Source: CAXBBB01 sp963815505
Lineage (GTDB): Bacteria > Bacteroidota > Rhodothermia > Rhodothermales > BA12
Direction: 5' to 3'
DNA length: 64,000 nucleotides
Assembly: GCA_963815505.1 (NCBI GenBank)
Contig: CAWFGU010000005.1
Location: forward strand, 1-64,000
The notes below the pieces were generated by a model. The model was given only the letters and a program-made list of their open reading frames with translations, was not told the DNA's origin and made no database searches. Below are positions 17,915-27,652 of the stretch, one piece after another. The position numbers and the translations under genes were made by a program. Numbering within the stretch: position 1 is the first letter of the stretch; each line of letters starts with the position of its first letter.

Positions 17915-20210
17915 GTGCAAAACACGAATTTCCCCGTATCTCCGACCAACTCGATGCCTGCCGGCGCGCAGGACGATGAGATCAGAATAGGTGAATTGTT
18001 CGAGCGCCTCTTTCAGGGCAAGTGGTGGATTCTCGCGATTTATGCCGTCGTTGTAGGGCTGGCAGCAGTGTATACTGCATCACAGGCTCCGCTCTTCGAG
18101 GCTACGAGCATGGTTCACGTCGAGGGCGAGGATCCTGGGTTGGGCGATCTGGCCACAATGGGCTTTGGTGGCGGCGGTAGCATTGAGACTCAAGTTCACA
18201 TCGTTCGCTCGCGCGTCATCGCGGGTGAGGTCGTGAAGCGTCTTCAGGAGACGCAGCGAAATCCGCTGACGGGAAGCGCCTTTCACTTGCTAACCGCTCA
18301 TAGAGATAATCTGGATTTCGATCCGGTCGAGTCGCTCAAAGACGACTTGCTCCGCGTGGCGACTGTTGGTCCAGACGTCGACTTGATAAACATCACCATC
18401 CAGAGCGAAGTGCCTGCCGAGGCGATGTACCTCGCCAATGTGTACGCCGACGAATACGAAGCTTACGACAGGAGAGTGAGTAGGCAGGGAGCTACGAGTT
18501 TACGGGAGTTCTTCGATAAGCAGGTTCAGCGCCTCGACTCCATTGTACGCGTAGAGGAAGGGCAGTTTATAGAATATCTGGGAGGACAAAGCGTCGTTGC
18601 TCCCGAGACTGAGGCTCAGGTTCTCGTTCAGCAGATTCAAGGCTTGCAGCAGCAGGTGTACCAAATTGAAGCTGAGCGGCGTGGTGCGCAAGCAATGGTC
18701 ACCGGGTTGGAGGCCGAGATCGATCGCTTGCAGCCCAGCGTGCGAGGACAGTTGCGCAACGCCAACCTTGCGATCATCACGCGGCTACAGCAAGAGATTG
18801 CCGAGAATGAATCGCAGCTCGAAGATTTTCTATGCTCGAACACCATCCGATCGCACCAGTAACTCTCCCGGGCCGGGTGTCGTGCAGTTGCGGGAGAACC
18901 TTGCGGTGCTGCAGCAGCGAGTTGATCAGGCCGCATCCGAGATCTCCGAATCTATCGCTGGTGGGATTCCAATCGGTGGAGATGAGTCATCTTCGCTGGG
19001 TAATCGCGTGGCCGACTTGGTGCAAGAGGCCGTAACGGCACGTATCCAATTGAGCGCAACGACCGCTACACTGAGTGTGCTCAACGATGCCATCTTCGAG
19101 GTGCGCCAGCGCATCAACCAACTACCGACCCAGAATGTGTACCAGGAGCGCTATATGCGTAGCCTGGACCAGTGGCAGGAGAGCCTAGTTGAGTTTCAGC
19201 GCCAGCAGCAGTTCGCCCAGGCAGCGGAGCAGTCCGAAGTCGGTGAGGTTCGTGTAGTCGACTACGCCATCATGCCCAAATCACCTGTCAGCCCACGTGT
19301 CCCGCTCAACCTACTGCTTTCGGCCATCCTCGGCGTCGTCGGCGGCGGCGGCTTCGTGTTGGTGCTCAGCGTACTGGATGCCACGATTCGCAGACCAAGT
19401 GATATAGACGCGCGGGGTCTCAATGTGCTTACCGTCATACCCGACATGCGCCGCACCATTCAGGAAGACTTTGGTGGAAATAAAACGGTCGATGTGGACG
19501 GTGTGACCTATAGCACGTCGCTGATCGCGCTTCTCAATCCGCTTTCTCCCATTACCGAGGGCTTCCGTAGGCTCCATACTTCGATTGAGTACAGTAGGCC
19601 GGACAATCCGCCTCGGGTCATTCAAGTCACGAGTCCCGGACCTGGCGAAGGCAAATCGACGGTGGCTTCCAATCTTGCTGTTACACTTGCACAGGCAGGC
19701 CATCGAGTGGTCTATGTCGACGCCGACATGCGGCGCCCGACCGCCCACAAGATTGTAGGTATGTCGCGAGAACCCGGATTGGTAGAGTTGCTTTTCGGCG
19801 AGGAAGACCGCGTCCTTGCACAGGCTCAAACCCAGATTGATGGTCTCGCAATCATTACCACGGGGCGGTCGACTTCTGTACCTGGCGAACTGCTGGGCTC
19901 TCAGAAGATGCGTGATGCCATGCAGATGCTGCTCACCAAGTATGATTTCGTTATTATCGACACCCCTCCGCTTCTCGCCGTGAATGATGCCGCTGTGGTC
20001 TCTCTTCTGGCAGATTATCGCCTCCTGGTTACATCGGCTGGCGATACCTCTCTATCCGACCTCGATCGTGCTGTGGAAGCACTAGACGCGGTACGAATCA
20101 AGGCTGATGGCGTCGTCCTAAATCGGTTCGACGCCCAGCGCGCATATGGATATAATTATGGATCCAAAGGATACGGTTATGGCGTCTACCAATACGGCTC
20201 ACATGTTTAG
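17915..20210 (+). CDS. Polysaccharide co-polymerase fused to BY-kinase (Wzz-Wzc type), one frame break
   Basis: An inner-membrane protein of about 765 residues that controls polysaccharide chain length and export. The N-terminal Wzz domain has a membrane helix (WWILAIYAVVVGLAAVYTA), a long periplasmic coiled coil rich in Gln, and a second helix (about 19310-19370, LLLSAILGVVGGGGFVLVL). The cytoplasmic kinase follows: Walker A SPGPGEGKSTVASNLA, Walker A' VVYVDADMRRPT, Walker B FVIIDTPPLLA. The tail YGYNYGSKGYGYGVYQYG is a tyrosine cluster of the kind autophosphorylated in BY-kinases. Start is GTG 17915; an ATG at 17954 is an alternative. The frame breaks once near 18835-18845, where LEDFL is joined to the next frame; both sides are clearly one protein. 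First gene of the locus after the IS element. Confidence 0.85.
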
Positions 20211-20721
20211 GCGGATTGCGCTAGTCTTAGTGTTTCTCGCTCTGAGTGGATCGGTGCAGCATGTATTAGCCCAAAACGCTATCTCTCCGGAAGTACGCTC
20301 TCGTTATGGAGCAGGGGGTGTATACCGTTATGTAGATCTTGGCGAACGATTTATTAGCGTAGGGGTGCACGGCAGTATTCGCCTCCCCGGCCTCTACGAA
20401 ATTCCCGTGGGCACTGACATCAATACTTTAATCTCGATGGCGGCCGGCGCTCAGCTCTCCGGAAGCCAGCTAGAGCAGGATACGCGCACCCTAGTGTTCA
20501 AGCTGTTCCGAGACGGCTCAGGAGACGACGAAAGCGCTCTTTTCTATGAGTACCGAATGGAAGATGTGCTCACCTCGATTCCGGAGGACATCGTTCTGGA
20601 GAGCGGGGATATGCTCACAATTGACAGTGTCACCGAGCAGGGATTCGTCTGGCGGGACTATCTTACTATCGCCTCGGCCGGTATCTCGGCCATTTTGCTC
20701 ATCGTGCAACTCGTTAGATAA
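20203..20721 (+). CDS. SLBB-domain exported protein of the polysaccharide locus
   Basis: A 172-residue protein with an N-terminal signal (MFRRIALVLVFLALSGSVQHVLAQ) and an SLBB-type fold (ISVGVHGSIRLPGLYEIPVGTDINTLISMAAG), then a C-terminal hydrophobic helix (YLTIASAGISAILLIVQLVR). SLBB domains occur in Wza-type export proteins, but the polysaccharide-export (PES) domain itself is missing, so this is not a complete Wza. The ATG at 20203 overlaps the stop of the kinase gene; an in-frame ATG at 20179 is possible. It probably works with the Wzz/BY-kinase in export or chain-length control. Confidence 0.65.
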   Translation: MFRRIALVLVFLALSGSVQHVLAQNAISPEVRSRYGAGGVYRYVDLGERFISVGVHGSIRLPGLYEIPVGTDINTLISMAAGAQLSGSQLEQDTRTLVFKLFRDGSGDDESALFYEYRMEDVLTSIPEDIVLESGDMLTIDSVTEQGFVWRDYLTIASAGISAILLIVQLVR

Positions 20722-20730
20722 ACCAGATAC

Positions 20731-22071
20731 ATGAGAGTAGGAGTAATCGGAACCGGATATGTAGGTCTCGTCTCGGGGACGTGTTTTGCCGAAATGGGTA
20801 ATGACGTCGTGTGCGTAGATGTGGACCAGGCTAAAGTGGATAAACTGTCGTCGGGTCAGGTCACGATCTACGAGCCGGGACTGGAGGCAATCTTCGAGCG
20901 CAACGTGCAGCGCGGAAACTTGCGCTTCACGACCCAACTCAGCACAGCAGTTTCGCACGCTGACGTCCTCTTTCTGGCGCTCCCTACTCCGCCACAGGAA
21001 GATGGCTCGGCCGATCTGTCGTACGTCCTCCAGGTCGCGCGTGACTTGGCCGGTCTGCTCGGGGATGAAGCGAAAGCGTACAAGGTTATCGTCAACAAGA
21101 GCACCGTCCCGGTCGGAACGGGCGGCATCGTGCGGCGAGCCTTACTCGACGCTGGTCTGAGCGAGGACCGCTTCGATGTGGTCAGCAACCCCGAGTTTTT
21201 GCGCGAGGGCGTCGCCGTAGAGGATTTCATGAAGCCCGAGCGCATCGTCGTGGGGACGAGTAGCGACCGTGCGGCCAAATTGATCAACCGACTTTACGAG
21301 CCATTCGTGCGGCAGGGTAACCCCATCTTGACGATGGACGTACGTTCGGCCGAGATGACCAAGTATGCCGCCAACGCCTTTCTGGCTACCAAGATCACGT
21401 TTATGAACGAGATCGCCAACCTGTGCGAAAAAGTCGGCGCCAACGTCGACCAGGTGCGCTATGGCATCGGAACCGATTCGCGGATCGGCAAACAGTTTCT
21501 CTATCCCGGAATAGGCTTCGGCGGCTCGTGCTTTCCCAAAGACGTCAACGCGTTGCTGCGGACCTCGCGGGCGAACGACTATCCGTTTGAGCTGCTGGAC
21601 GCCGTCCTGCGTGTCAATAGCGCGCAGCGCGCTCGGCTGGGCGAGCGCATCGTTGAGCGCTTCGGCGGATCGCTGCAGGGTAAGCGCATGGGTGTGTGGG
21701 GTCTGGCATTCAAGGCGAACACAGACGATGTGCGCGAGTCACCCGCCCACAGCGTGATCGAGGTGCTGCTCCAGTCGGGAGCTCAGGTGACGGCGTTCGA
21801 TCCCGAAGCGATGGACACTACTAGAGACATTCTGGGCGACCGCATCGCGTATGCTTCGTCGGCCAAAGCGGCGATTGAGGGCGCCGATGCACTGGTCGTG
21901 CTGACCGAGTGGAACGCCTTTCGTCGCCCCGACTTCGCCGAAGTGAAACGCCTGCTGTCGCATCCCGTTGTGTTCGATGGTCGTAACCTGTACGATCCGG
22001 CTTTCATGCACGAGCAGGGATTCGAGTACCACAGCGTGGGGCGCCCAAACGGAGACAGCAATGGGAGTTAA
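20731..22071 (+). CDS. ugd: UDP-glucose 6-dehydrogenase
   Basis: A 446-residue enzyme that oxidises UDP-glucose to UDP-glucuronate with 2 NAD+. The N-terminal Rossmann loop VGVIGTGYVGLVSGTCFAEMG, STVPVGTGG, the catalytic-cysteine motif GFGGSCFPKDV and the C-terminal UDP-binding domain (GVWGLAFKANTDDVRESP) are all in place and the length is standard. It overlaps the next gene (UDP-glucuronate decarboxylase) by 11 nt, so its product is passed directly into UDP-xylose synthesis. Confidence 0.95.
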   Translation: MRVGVIGTGYVGLVSGTCFAEMGNDVVCVDVDQAKVDKLSSGQVTIYEPGLEAIFERNVQRGNLRFTTQLSTAVSHADVLFLALPTPPQEDGSADLSYVLQVARDLAGLLGDEAKAYKVIVNKSTVPVGTGGIVRRALLDAGLSEDRFDVVSNPEFLREGVAVEDFMKPERIVVGTSSDRAAKLINRLYEPFVRQGNPILTMDVRSAEMTKYAANAFLATKITFMNEIANLCEKVGANVDQVRYGIGTDSRIGKQFLYPGIGFGGSCFPKDVNALLRTSRANDYPFELLDAVLRVNSAQRARLGERIVERFGGSLQGKRMGVWGLAFKANTDDVRESPAHSVIEVLLQSGAQVTAFDPEAMDTTRDILGDRIAYASSAKAAIEGADALVVLTEWNAFRRPDFAEVKRLLSHPVVFDGRNLYDPAFMHEQGFEYHSVGRPNGDSNGS

Positions 22072-23023
22072 ACACCGAACGCTCATCACGGGCGGAGCGG
22101 GATTCTTGGGATCTCACCTGTGCGACCTCTTCGTCGAGAAGGGCCACGAAGTGATCTGCTTTGACAACTTTATCACCGGCTCGCCGGACAACGTAGCGCA
22201 CCTGATCGGCAGGTCCGACTTCTCCATCGTTGAGCACGACGTGACGGATTATGTCTACGTCAACGGAAACGTAGACAATGTCCTCCACTTCGCGTCTCCC
22301 GCGTCGCCAATCGACTATCTGCGCTATCCGATTCAGACGCTCAAAGTGGGCGCGCTGGGGACGCACAAAGCGCTCGGCCTCGCCAAAGCCAAAGGCGCGC
22401 GTTTTCTTCTCGCCTCGACGAGCGAGACGTACGGAGACCCGCTCGTCCATCCGCAACCCGAGACCTACTGGGGGCACGTCAATCCGGTAGGGATGCGCGG
22501 CGTGTACGACGAAGCCAAACGCTACGCGGAGGCGATGACGATGGCCTACCACCGCTACCACCAGGTCGAGACGCGCATCGTCCGCATCTTCAACACGTAC
22601 GGCCCTCGGATGCGGCTCGACGATGGACGCGCGCTCCCTACGTTCATGGGCCAAGCGTTACGCGGAGAGCCGATCACCGTGTTCGGCGACGGGAGCCAGA
22701 CGCGCTCATTCTGCTACGTCGACGACCTGATCGACGGCATCTACCGCCTGCTGCTCAGCGACGAGGTGATGCCGGTGAACATCGGAAATCCGGACGAAAT
22801 CACGATCCGCGAGTTTGCCGAAGAAGTCGTCGCTCTGACTGGCAGCACGTCCGAGATCGTTTATACCGACCTGCCTGCGGACGATCCGAAAGTGCGCCAG
22901 CCCGACATCTCGAAAGCGAAGGCGATTTTGGACTGGCAGCCCCGAGTCAATCGGAGCGCCGGACTCGAACGCACGCTGTCGTACTTCAAGGAGACCGAGA
23001 CCTTCTCGACGCTTCACGTCTGA
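22061..23023 (+). CDS. UDP-glucuronate decarboxylase (UDP-xylose synthase)
   Basis: A 320-residue extended SDR that converts UDP-glucuronate to UDP-xylose. It shows the NAD loop LITGGAGFLGSHLCDLFV, the UXS-type segment CFDNFITGS, HFASPASPIDY, catalytic S/T and YxxxK in STSETYGDP and YDEAKRYAEAM, and RIFNTYGPRM. HFASPASP and the compact form distinguish it from dTDP-glucose dehydratases and UDP-galactose epimerases. The start at 22061 (ATGGGAGTT) overlaps the end of ugd; the longer open frame upstream is only a shadow of ugd. Confidence 0.92.
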   Translation: MGVKHRTLITGGAGFLGSHLCDLFVEKGHEVICFDNFITGSPDNVAHLIGRSDFSIVEHDVTDYVYVNGNVDNVLHFASPASPIDYLRYPIQTLKVGALGTHKALGLAKAKGARFLLASTSETYGDPLVHPQPETYWGHVNPVGMRGVYDEAKRYAEAMTMAYHRYHQVETRIVRIFNTYGPRMRLDDGRALPTFMGQALRGEPITVFGDGSQTRSFCYVDDLIDGIYRLLLSDEVMPVNIGNPDEITIREFAEEVVALTGSTSEIVYTDLPADDPKVRQPDISKAKAILDWQPRVNRSAGLERTLSYFKETETFSTLHV

Positions 23024-23142
23024 AAGGACCGATCGATGCCCCTCGCTGAGCTTGGTGCGATCAGGCCCGCCCAAACGTAACCAAGCGCACGTGCAGTGTG
23101 TCACCAGGCGCCAAAACATCTCTCTTTCTCTACTCTATTCTC

Positions 23143-24432
23143 ATGGAGAACGGTAACTCTTCTTCACTGGACGGCCTCTTGGTGCGAATCGGGAATAAGA
23201 CTGCCCGCGTCGGTATCATTGGGCTGGGATACGTGGGGTTGCCCCTGGGCGTCGTGTTTGCCCAAGCGGGGTTTGAGGTCATCGGCATCGACATCAAGCA
23301 GAATGTCGTGGACAACCTCAACCAGGGCCGTTCGCACGTCGAGGACATTCCCGATAGTTGGTTGAAGCCACTCGTCGATTCGGGCAAGTTTCGGGCGACG
23401 ACCGACTACTCGCAGCTCGCTCACTGCGACGGTGTCTCGATCTGCGTGCCGACGCCGCTCCACAAGACCGGAGACCCAGACATCTCGTATATCATCTCGG
23501 CTACCGAACAGATCGCGCAGCACGTTCACGAGGGAATGGTCATCGTGCTCGAAAGCACGACGTATCCGGGCACGACGTCGGAGATTATCCTTCCAGCGCT
23601 TGCCGAGAACGGAGCCCAGGTAGGCGAGGACTTCTTCCTATGCTTCTCGCCGGAGCGCGTGGATCCCGGTAGAGAGGACTGGACGACCTCCAATACGCCC
23701 AAAGTCATCGGAGGTATCACGCCGACGTGCGCGCGGGCTGGCTCGGCTCTCTACGCCGGAGCATTGGATACCGTCGTTCCAGTTTCGAGTACCGAAGCGG
23801 CCGAGATGGTCAAGCTGCTCGAAAACACCTTTCGAGCCGTCAATATCGGCCTGGCCAACGAGCTGCTCCTGATGTGCGACAAGCTGGGTCTGGACGCCTG
23901 GGAAATTATTGAAGCGGCGTCGACCAAACCGTTCGGGTTCATGAAGTTCACGCCGGGGCCGGGCCTGGGCGGACACTGCATCCCCATCGACCCGCTCTAC
24001 CTGTCGTGGAAGCTGCGTTCGCTCAACTACACGGCTCGCTTCATCGAACTGGCGAGCGAAATCAACACCAGCATGCCCGAGTTTTGGGTGGGCCGCATCC
24101 AGGACGCGCTCAACGCCGAGCGCAAGTCGGTCAACGGAAGCAGCGTGCTGGTCATCGGCGTCGCCTACAAGAAGGACGTGTCGGACGTGCGCGAAAGCCC
24201 ATCGCTCGACATCATCCGGCTGCTCCAGGAGAAGGGAGCGACGGTCAGCTACCACGATCCGCACGTTGCGCGGTTTGTCGAGCACGGCCTGGCGATGAAC
24301 TCGGTAGAGGATCTGGAGACCGCTCTCAAAGCAGCGGACTGCGTCGTGATCGCGACCAACCATTCCGCCTACGACTGGAAAGTCATTCGCGATTCATCCG
24401 CTTTGCTTGTCGACACGCGGCACGTCGCGTAG
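23143..24432 (+). CDS. UDP-HexNAc 6-dehydrogenase (WbpA/WecC/TviB group)
   Basis: A 429-residue nucleotide-sugar dehydrogenase that makes a UDP-N-acetylhexosaminuronate (UDP-GlcNAcA or UDP-ManNAcA). It has GIIGLGYVGLPLG, ESTTYPGTT, FSPERVDPG and the catalytic cysteine in GPGLGGHCIPIDPLYLSWK; these place it with WbpA/TviB rather than with UDP-glucose dehydrogenases such as the upstream ugd. The start ATG at 23143 (MENGNSS) precedes the Rossmann fold. About 120 nt separate it from the preceding gene, the largest gap in this part of the locus, so a promoter may lie there. Which UDP-HexNAc epimer is used cannot be read from sequence. Confidence 0.9.
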   Translation: MENGNSSSLDGLLVRIGNKTARVGIIGLGYVGLPLGVVFAQAGFEVIGIDIKQNVVDNLNQGRSHVEDIPDSWLKPLVDSGKFRATTDYSQLAHCDGVSICVPTPLHKTGDPDISYIISATEQIAQHVHEGMVIVLESTTYPGTTSEIILPALAENGAQVGEDFFLCFSPERVDPGREDWTTSNTPKVIGGITPTCARAGSALYAGALDTVVPVSSTEAAEMVKLLENTFRAVNIGLANELLLMCDKLGLDAWEIIEAASTKPFGFMKFTPGPGLGGHCIPIDPLYLSWKLRSLNYTARFIELASEINTSMPEFWVGRIQDALNAERKSVNGSSVLVIGVAYKKDVSDVRESPSLDIIRLLQEKGATVSYHDPHVARFVEHGLAMNSVEDLETALKAADCVVIATNHSAYDWKVIRDSSALLVDTRHVA

Positions 24433-24460
24433 CCTGAACTTTATACGAACCGAACCAGCT

Positions 24461-25519
24461 ATGAAAAAGCAGAAAACTGTCATTGTTACAGGCGGAGCAG
24501 GATTCATCGGCTCGGCGCTCGTCCGCCGTTTAGTTGGTGATGGAGGATACTGCGTCGTCAACGTGGACGCGCTGACCTACGCCGGGCACCCCGAGAACGT
24601 GGCGCGCGTCGCCGAGCATCCTGACTACGTGTTCGAGCACGTAGACATCCGCGATGCCCAGGCCGTCTCAGACGTATTCGAGCGGCATCAGCCGTCGGGG
24701 GTGTTTCACCTGGCCGCCGAGAGCCACGTCGATCGCTCCATCGACGGGCCGTCGGCGTTCGTCGAGACCAACGTCTTGGGCACGTTCCACCTCTTGCAGG
24801 CAGCCCGCGCGCACCGATCGACGTTGAGCGAGCAGGAGCAGTCGGCGTTCCGCTTCCTGCACGTGTCGACCGACGAGGTCTACGGCACATTGGGCGACGA
24901 CGACCTGTTTACCGAACTGACCTCGTACGCGCCCAACTCGCCCTACTCGGCGACGAAAGCAGCCAGCGATCACCTCGCCCGTGCGTGGTTCCACACGTTC
25001 GGCCTGCCGGTCGTGACGACCAACTGCTCCAACAACTACGGTCCCTATCAGTACCCCGAGAAGCTGATCCCGGTCGTTCTGCTCAAGGCCGTCGCCGGCG
25101 AACCGATTCCTGTCTACGGAACGGGTGCCAACGTGCGCGACTGGCTCTACGTGGACGACCACGCGGCAGCGTTGCAATTGGCTTTCGAGCAAGGACTGCC
25201 GGGCGAGACGTACAACGTAGGCGGGCATAACGAAAAGACTAACCTTGACGTGGTACATGCGATCTGCTCCACGCTGGACGAACTCCGTCCGCAGGAGACG
25301 CCGCACGCCAGCCTGATCGCATTTGTGCAGGATCGTCCGGGACACGACTTCCGCTACGCCATCGACGCCTCGAAGATCGAGCGCGAACTGAGATGGACGC
25401 CCGACGAATCGTTCGAGACGGGGATACGCAAAACCGTCGAATGGTACCTTGCCAACGGCGCGTGGATCGACGCGGTGAGCGGCGGAATCGACACACTCCA
25501 AAGAAAGGGACAGGCATGA
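24461..25519 (+). CDS. rfbB: dTDP-glucose 4,6-dehydratase
   Basis: A 352-residue extended SDR converting dTDP-glucose to dTDP-4-keto-6-deoxyglucose. Seen are the NAD loop VTGGAGFIGSALVRRL, DALTYAGHPENV, the motif HLAAESHVDRSI, the active-site HVSTDEVYGTLG, PYSATKAASDH (YxxxK) and TNCSNNYGPYQYPEKLIP, all typical of RmlB. The start is ATG 24461 (MKKQKTVIVTGG). It overlaps rfbA by four bases. No rmlC or rmlD is present in the window; instead a ketoisomerase, an aminotransferase and a formyltransferase follow, so the product goes to an amino sugar and not to rhamnose. Confidence 0.94.
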   Translation: MKKQKTVIVTGGAGFIGSALVRRLVGDGGYCVVNVDALTYAGHPENVARVAEHPDYVFEHVDIRDAQAVSDVFERHQPSGVFHLAAESHVDRSIDGPSAFVETNVLGTFHLLQAARAHRSTLSEQEQSAFRFLHVSTDEVYGTLGDDDLFTELTSYAPNSPYSATKAASDHLARAWFHTFGLPVVTTNCSNNYGPYQYPEKLIPVVLLKAVAGEPIPVYGTGANVRDWLYVDDHAAALQLAFEQGLPGETYNVGGHNEKTNLDVVHAICSTLDELRPQETPHASLIAFVQDRPGHDFRYAIDASKIERELRWTPDESFETGIRKTVEWYLANGAWIDAVSGGIDTLQRKGQA

Positions 25520-26397
25520 AAGGCATTCTACTCGCAGGCGGCTCGGGCACCCGCCTCTACCCGGTCACGCAGGCCGTGAGCAAGCAACTGCTCCCGATCT
25601 ACGACAAGCCGATGGTCTACTATCCGCTGTCAACGCTGATGCTGGCCGGAATCCGGGACGTGCTGCTTATCTCGACGCCCCAAGATCTGCCGCGCTTCGA
25701 GCACCTGCTGGGCGACGGAAGCCAATGGGGGATGAACCTCACCTACGCCGAGCAGCCGTCGCCGGACGGACTGGCCCAGGCATTCGTCATCGGGCGCGAT
25801 TTTGTCGGCAGCGACGCCGCCTCGCTGGTGCTGGGCGACAACATCTTCTACGGCGCCGGATTCGAGGCAATGGTCAAGCGGGCCGCTTCGCGCGAACGCG
25901 GCGCCACAGTCTTCGGATACCACGTGGCCGACCCTGAGCGCTACGGAATCGTCAGTTTCGACGCACAAGGGCGGGCGCAGACCATTGTGGAGAAGCCGGA
26001 GCGTCCGCGCTCCAATTTCGCAGTCACCGGCCTCTACTTCTACGACAACCGCGTGCTCGACATCGCGGCCAACCTTGAACCTTCGGCGCGCGGCGAGTAC
26101 GAGATCACCGATGTCAACCGGAAGTACCTGGAATGGGGCGAGATAGAAGTCGAGCGCATGGGGCGCGGCTTTGCATGGCTAGACACCGGTACGACAGAGA
26201 GCATGCTCGACGCGGGCAACTTCGTGCAGACCGTCGAGAAGCGACAGGGGCAAAAGATCGCCTGTCTCGAAGAAATCGCGTTCCGGGCGGGCTGGATTGG
26301 GGATGAGGACATTGAGCGCATCGCTGCAGTCTACCAAAAGAACGACTACGGACAGTACCTGCGCGGCCTCCTAAAAGACGACTCGGATCACGCATGA
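25516..26397 (+). CDS. rfbA: Glucose-1-phosphate thymidylyltransferase
   Basis: A 293-residue RmlA enzyme that makes dTDP-glucose from glucose-1-phosphate and dTTP. The start ATG at 25516 overlaps the rfbB stop (ATGA). The nucleotide-binding signature GILLAGGSGTRLYPVT, then SKQLLPIYDKPMVYYPLSTLM, VLGDNIFYG, EKPERPRSNFAVTGLYFYD and GRGFAWLDTGT are canonical. It provides the substrate for the adjacent dehydratase. Confidence 0.95.
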   Translation: MKGILLAGGSGTRLYPVTQAVSKQLLPIYDKPMVYYPLSTLMLAGIRDVLLISTPQDLPRFEHLLGDGSQWGMNLTYAEQPSPDGLAQAFVIGRDFVGSDAASLVLGDNIFYGAGFEAMVKRAASRERGATVFGYHVADPERYGIVSFDAQGRAQTIVEKPERPRSNFAVTGLYFYDNRVLDIAANLEPSARGEYEITDVNRKYLEWGEIEVERMGRGFAWLDTGTTESMLDAGNFVQTVEKRQGQKIACLEEIAFRAGWIGDEDIERIAAVYQKNDYGQYLRGLLKDDSDHA

Positions 26398-27242
26398 CCG
26401 TCTTGATCTGCGGGCGTGGTCGGGTAGCCGTCGACGTTCTCCAATACGCCGTCGCGCGCCAGGCCGCCGGATTCGACGACGTTCGGCTCCTCGCTTGTCC
26501 CTCGCGAGGCGATGCAGGCGTCGACACGTGGCAGCCGTCGCTCGTGGCTGCGGCCCAGGCTCTCGGCGTGCCTCTCGTCGACATCCAGAAGTTTCGGGAC
26601 GAACCGGATCTGCTGCTACTCTCGCTCGAATACGACCGCATCATCGACACGGAGGCGTTCGCTAGCACGCGGCTGTACAATATCCACTTTTCCGCGCTTC
26701 CGGCATACCGGGGCGTGTACACGTCGATCTGGCCGATTCTGAACGGAGAAGCCGAGTCCGGCGTGACGCTGCACGCCATCGATCCGGGAGTGGACACGGG
26801 AGCCATCGTCGCGCAGCAGCGCTTTCCGCTGGCCGCAACCGAGACCGCACGCACACTTTTCGAGCGCCTCCATACCGAGGCGACGAGTCTGGTGACGGCG
26901 TGGCTTCCCGGATTGATTGCGGGGGAGATCGAGACGACGCCTCAGACGGAGAATGGGGCGAGCCTGTACCGGCGCTCAGGTCTCGACTTGGAGCGCGCGC
27001 GCGTGCTCGACCTGTCGCAGAGCGCCCAGGAGATGGATCGCCGAGTCCGTGCGTTTTATTTTCCCGAGTACCAGACGGCCACGTTTCATGGCCAAGGCGT
27101 TCGCGCGTGCCGCGACACCGGCCAGACCGCCGCTCCCGGCCGCGTTCTCGTTGAGACGAGCCGGAGCGCCATCGTTTCCGCCCAAGACGGCCGAGTGGTC
27201 GAACTCGTCTGGGTCAACTCATCAAATACCGGCGCATCATGA
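26394..27242 (+). CDS. Sugar N-formyltransferase (QdtF/FdtF/VioF-like)
   Basis: A 282-residue enzyme of the formyl_trans_N family, expected to transfer a formyl group from N10-formyltetrahydrofolate to the amino group of a dTDP-amino sugar. The catalytic triad can be followed: Asn and His in YNIHFSALPAYRG, and Asp in AIDPGVDTGAIVAQQ. The C-terminal third resembles the small domains of sugar formyltransferases, not that of methionyl-tRNA formyltransferase. ATG 26394 overlaps the rfbA stop (ATGA) and the stop overlaps the start of the ketoisomerase, placing it inside the dTDP-3-amino-sugar operon. The specific acceptor is inferred from these neighbours. Confidence 0.82.
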   Translation: MTVLICGRGRVAVDVLQYAVARQAAGFDDVRLLACPSRGDAGVDTWQPSLVAAAQALGVPLVDIQKFRDEPDLLLLSLEYDRIIDTEAFASTRLYNIHFSALPAYRGVYTSIWPILNGEAESGVTLHAIDPGVDTGAIVAQQRFPLAATETARTLFERLHTEATSLVTAWLPGLIAGEIETTPQTENGASLYRRSGLDLERARVLDLSQSAQEMDRRVRAFYFPEYQTATFHGQGVRACRDTGQTAAPGRVLVETSRSAIVSAQDGRVVELVWVNSSNTGAS

Positions 27243-27652
27243 CTCCACTGGATCAGGTCGGCCTCGTCGACTTGCCGCGCATCGCGGACCCACGAGGCAA
27301 TCTCACGTTCATCGAAGGCGGCGAGCATGTCCCTTTCGACATCAAGCGCGTGTACTACCTGTACGACGTCCCGGGCGGCGCCGAGCGCGGCGGACACGCT
27401 CACTTGGGTCTCCATCAGCTGATCATCGCGATGTCCGGAAGCTTCGATGTCGTGCTCGACGATGGGCACCGGAAAGAGCGCATCCACCTCAACCGCTCGT
27501 ACACCGGACTACGCGTCGTGCCCATGGTCTGGCGTGAGCTGGACAACTTCTCCTCGGGATCGGTGTGCCTGGTGCTCGCCTCCAACGTGTACGAGGAATC
27601 CGACTACATACGCGACTACGACACCTTTCTCGCCACCGTCCATGACAAATAA
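27239..27652 (+). CDS. dTDP-4-oxo-6-deoxyglucose 3,4-ketoisomerase (FdtA/QdtA-like cupin)
   Basis: A 137-residue cupin of the WxcM/FdtA family. It moves the keto group of dTDP-4-keto-6-deoxyglucose from C4 to C3, the step before 3-amination. Family features are DPRGNLTFIEGGEHVPFDIKR, YYLYDVPGGAERGGHAH with the active-site histidines, and VVPMVWRELDNFSSGSVCLVLAS. FdtA (galacto product) and QdtA (gluco product) differ by few residues, so the C4 configuration of the final sugar is undecided. Start and stop overlap the neighbouring genes by 4 and 11 nt. Confidence 0.88.
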   Translation: MTPLDQVGLVDLPRIADPRGNLTFIEGGEHVPFDIKRVYYLYDVPGGAERGGHAHLGLHQLIIAMSGSFDVVLDDGHRKERIHLNRSYTGLRVVPMVWRELDNFSSGSVCLVLASNVYEESDYIRDYDTFLATVHDK

